This document shows, piece after piece, positions 5,877 to 6,680 of a stretch of 6,680 bases of DNA. The notes below the pieces were generated by a model. That model was not told the origin of the DNA, made no database searches, and saw only the letters and a program-made list of their open reading frames with translations. Both the position numbers and the translations under genes were made by a program. Source of the stretch: Patescibacteria group bacterium (GTDB lineage: Bacteria > Patescibacteriota > Minisyncoccia > CAIUEV01 > JAHKAQ01); the NCBI GenBank assembly GCA_018825765.1, contig JAHKAQ010000018.1:1-6680 (forward strand). The letters run 5' to 3'. Each line of letters begins with the position of its first letter. The stretch's first letter is position 1.

Positions 5877-6680
5877 ATGTTAGCAAGCGTAAAGGAAATA
5901 CTTAATCAGGCCAAGGAGAAAAAAACCGCCATAGGAGGTTTCAACATCTCAGACCTTATTACCGCCCAGGCCGTAGTCCAGGCCGCCGAAAAAACCGGCT
6001 TGCCGGCTATCGTGCAAATAACCGAAAAAACCATGGAATTTGCCGGGGATTTTGAAATTGTAGCTCTCGTAAAAAGCATAATCGAGCAAAGATCAGGCAA
6101 AATTCAAATAGGTATTCATCTTGATCACGGTCGCGATTTTAAGCTTTGCAAAAAAGCCGTCCGATTAGGTTTTAATTCTGTTATGATAGACGGTTCTAAC
6201 CTATCTTTTGAAGAAAATAAAAACCTGACCAAAAGAGTAGTGGATTACCTGCACAAACACAAAATAACCGTTCAGGGAGAACTGGGAACCGTTCCTTATC
6301 TTGGACGCCATCAAATCACTTCCGATGATGGAGAATGGGACACTTACATGACTGACCCTAAACAAGCTGTTGAATTCGTGCGAACCACCGGGATTGATTC
6401 GCTGGCCATAGGCATTGGCAATTCCCACGGCTTTCAAAAAGAAAAAGACGTGCCTGACTGGCGTCGCTTAAAGCAAATTTCCCAAAACATTGACCTACCT
6501 CTTATCCTTCATGGGGCCTCGGACTGGACTTCTTCCAAAATAAAAAAAGCCGTGAAGCGGGGGATTAGCTGTTTTAACGTGGACACAGACATTAGAGTCG
6601 CTTATATCAATAACCTTTGCAATTTTTTTGAAAAAGGGTGTAACATATTAGATCCCCGAAAAGTAATGGCCGGCATTCGC
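5877..6680 (+). CDS. fba: Class II (zinc) fructose-bisphosphate aldolase, 3' truncated by window end
   Basis: Class II aldolases split fructose-1,6-bisphosphate into DHAP and glyceraldehyde-3-phosphate using a divalent metal. The frame starts at the ATG ten bases after the TIM stop and stays open for 268 codons to the window edge. It probably lacks only the last few residues to few tens of residues. Motifs in order: AIGGFNI (18-24), HLDHG (81-85) with D83 as the catalytic acid and H84 as zinc ligand, SVMIDGS (101-107), and QGELGTVPYLG (133-143). These are followed by GNSHG with zinc ligand H184, LHGASD with zinc ligand H212, and FNVDTDIRVA (233-242). The NVDTD form favours fructose-bisphosphate over tagatose-bisphosphate, though the HGASD loop is also seen in KbaY-type tagatose aldolases, so substrate stereochemistry is not certain. 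An AGGAGG at 5933-5938 is inside the gene and encodes the conserved IGG. It has no usable start behind it. Confidence 0.93.
   Translation, partial: MLASVKEILNQAKEKKTAIGGFNISDLITAQAVVQAAEKTGLPAIVQITEKTMEFAGDFEIVALVKSIIEQRSGKIQIGIHLDHGRDFKLCKKAVRLGFNSVMIDGSNLSFEENKNLTKRVVDYLHKHKITVQGELGTVPYLGRHQITSDDGEWDTYMTDPKQAVEFVRTTGIDSLAIGIGNSHGFQKEKDVPDWRRLKQISQNIDLPLILHGASDWTSSKIKKAVKRGISCFNVDTDIRVAYINNLCNFFEKGCNILDPRKVMAGIR

Noticed and set aside
5933..5938. Perfect AGGAGG as a ribosome binding site for an internal start in the aldolase
   Set aside because: No ATG, GTG or TTG lies at useful spacing, and the bases encode the conserved IGG of the aldolase.

Overview
The window is a compact, single-strand block of nine genes, all on the + strand. 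Both end genes are cut by the window edges. Intergenic gaps run from 6 to 65 bases. There are no RNA genes, mobile elements, CRISPR arrays or recognisable terminators. The proteins are rich in Lys, Ile and Asn, and the leaders are A-rich with no Shine-Dalgarno sequence. One gene ends in TGA at a natural family C-terminus, which fits standard stop usage and argues against a UGA-recoded lineage. Small size, tight packing and the divergent housekeeping enzymes suggest a reduced-genome bacterium, most likely Patescibacteria/CPR and perhaps Parcubacteria. That placement is inference from style; no marker gene settles it.

Layout: (1) 1-503, C-terminal part of a thioredoxin-reductase-like flavoprotein. 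(2) 518-1537, MltG-type endolytic transglycosylase. (3) 1565-2122 and 2129-2695, two adjacent guanylate-kinase-fold proteins. (4) 2761-3498, Alg5/DPM-type family 2 glycosyltransferase. (5) 3539-4579, galactose-1-phosphate uridylyltransferase family enzyme. (6) 4596-5090, COG2426 small integral membrane protein. (7) 5099-5866, triosephosphate isomerase. (8) 5877-6680, class II fructose-bisphosphate aldolase, cut by the window end.

Two themes emerge. One is envelope and sugar-nucleotide metabolism: MltG for peptidoglycan, the GT2 enzyme for polyprenyl-linked sugar, and GalT for UDP-hexose interconversion. The other is lower glycolysis: aldolase makes GAP and DHAP, and TIM interconverts them. 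The redox enzyme and the membrane protein have no evident tie to either.

The most notable feature is the guanylate kinase pair. The first copy keeps nearly all GMP-site and lid residues but has Gln in place of the P-loop Lys. The second keeps the P-loop Lys but has lost most GMP-site residues and two lid arginines. The losses are complementary, which raises the possibility of a two-subunit enzyme, a pseudo-enzyme partnership or a new substrate.
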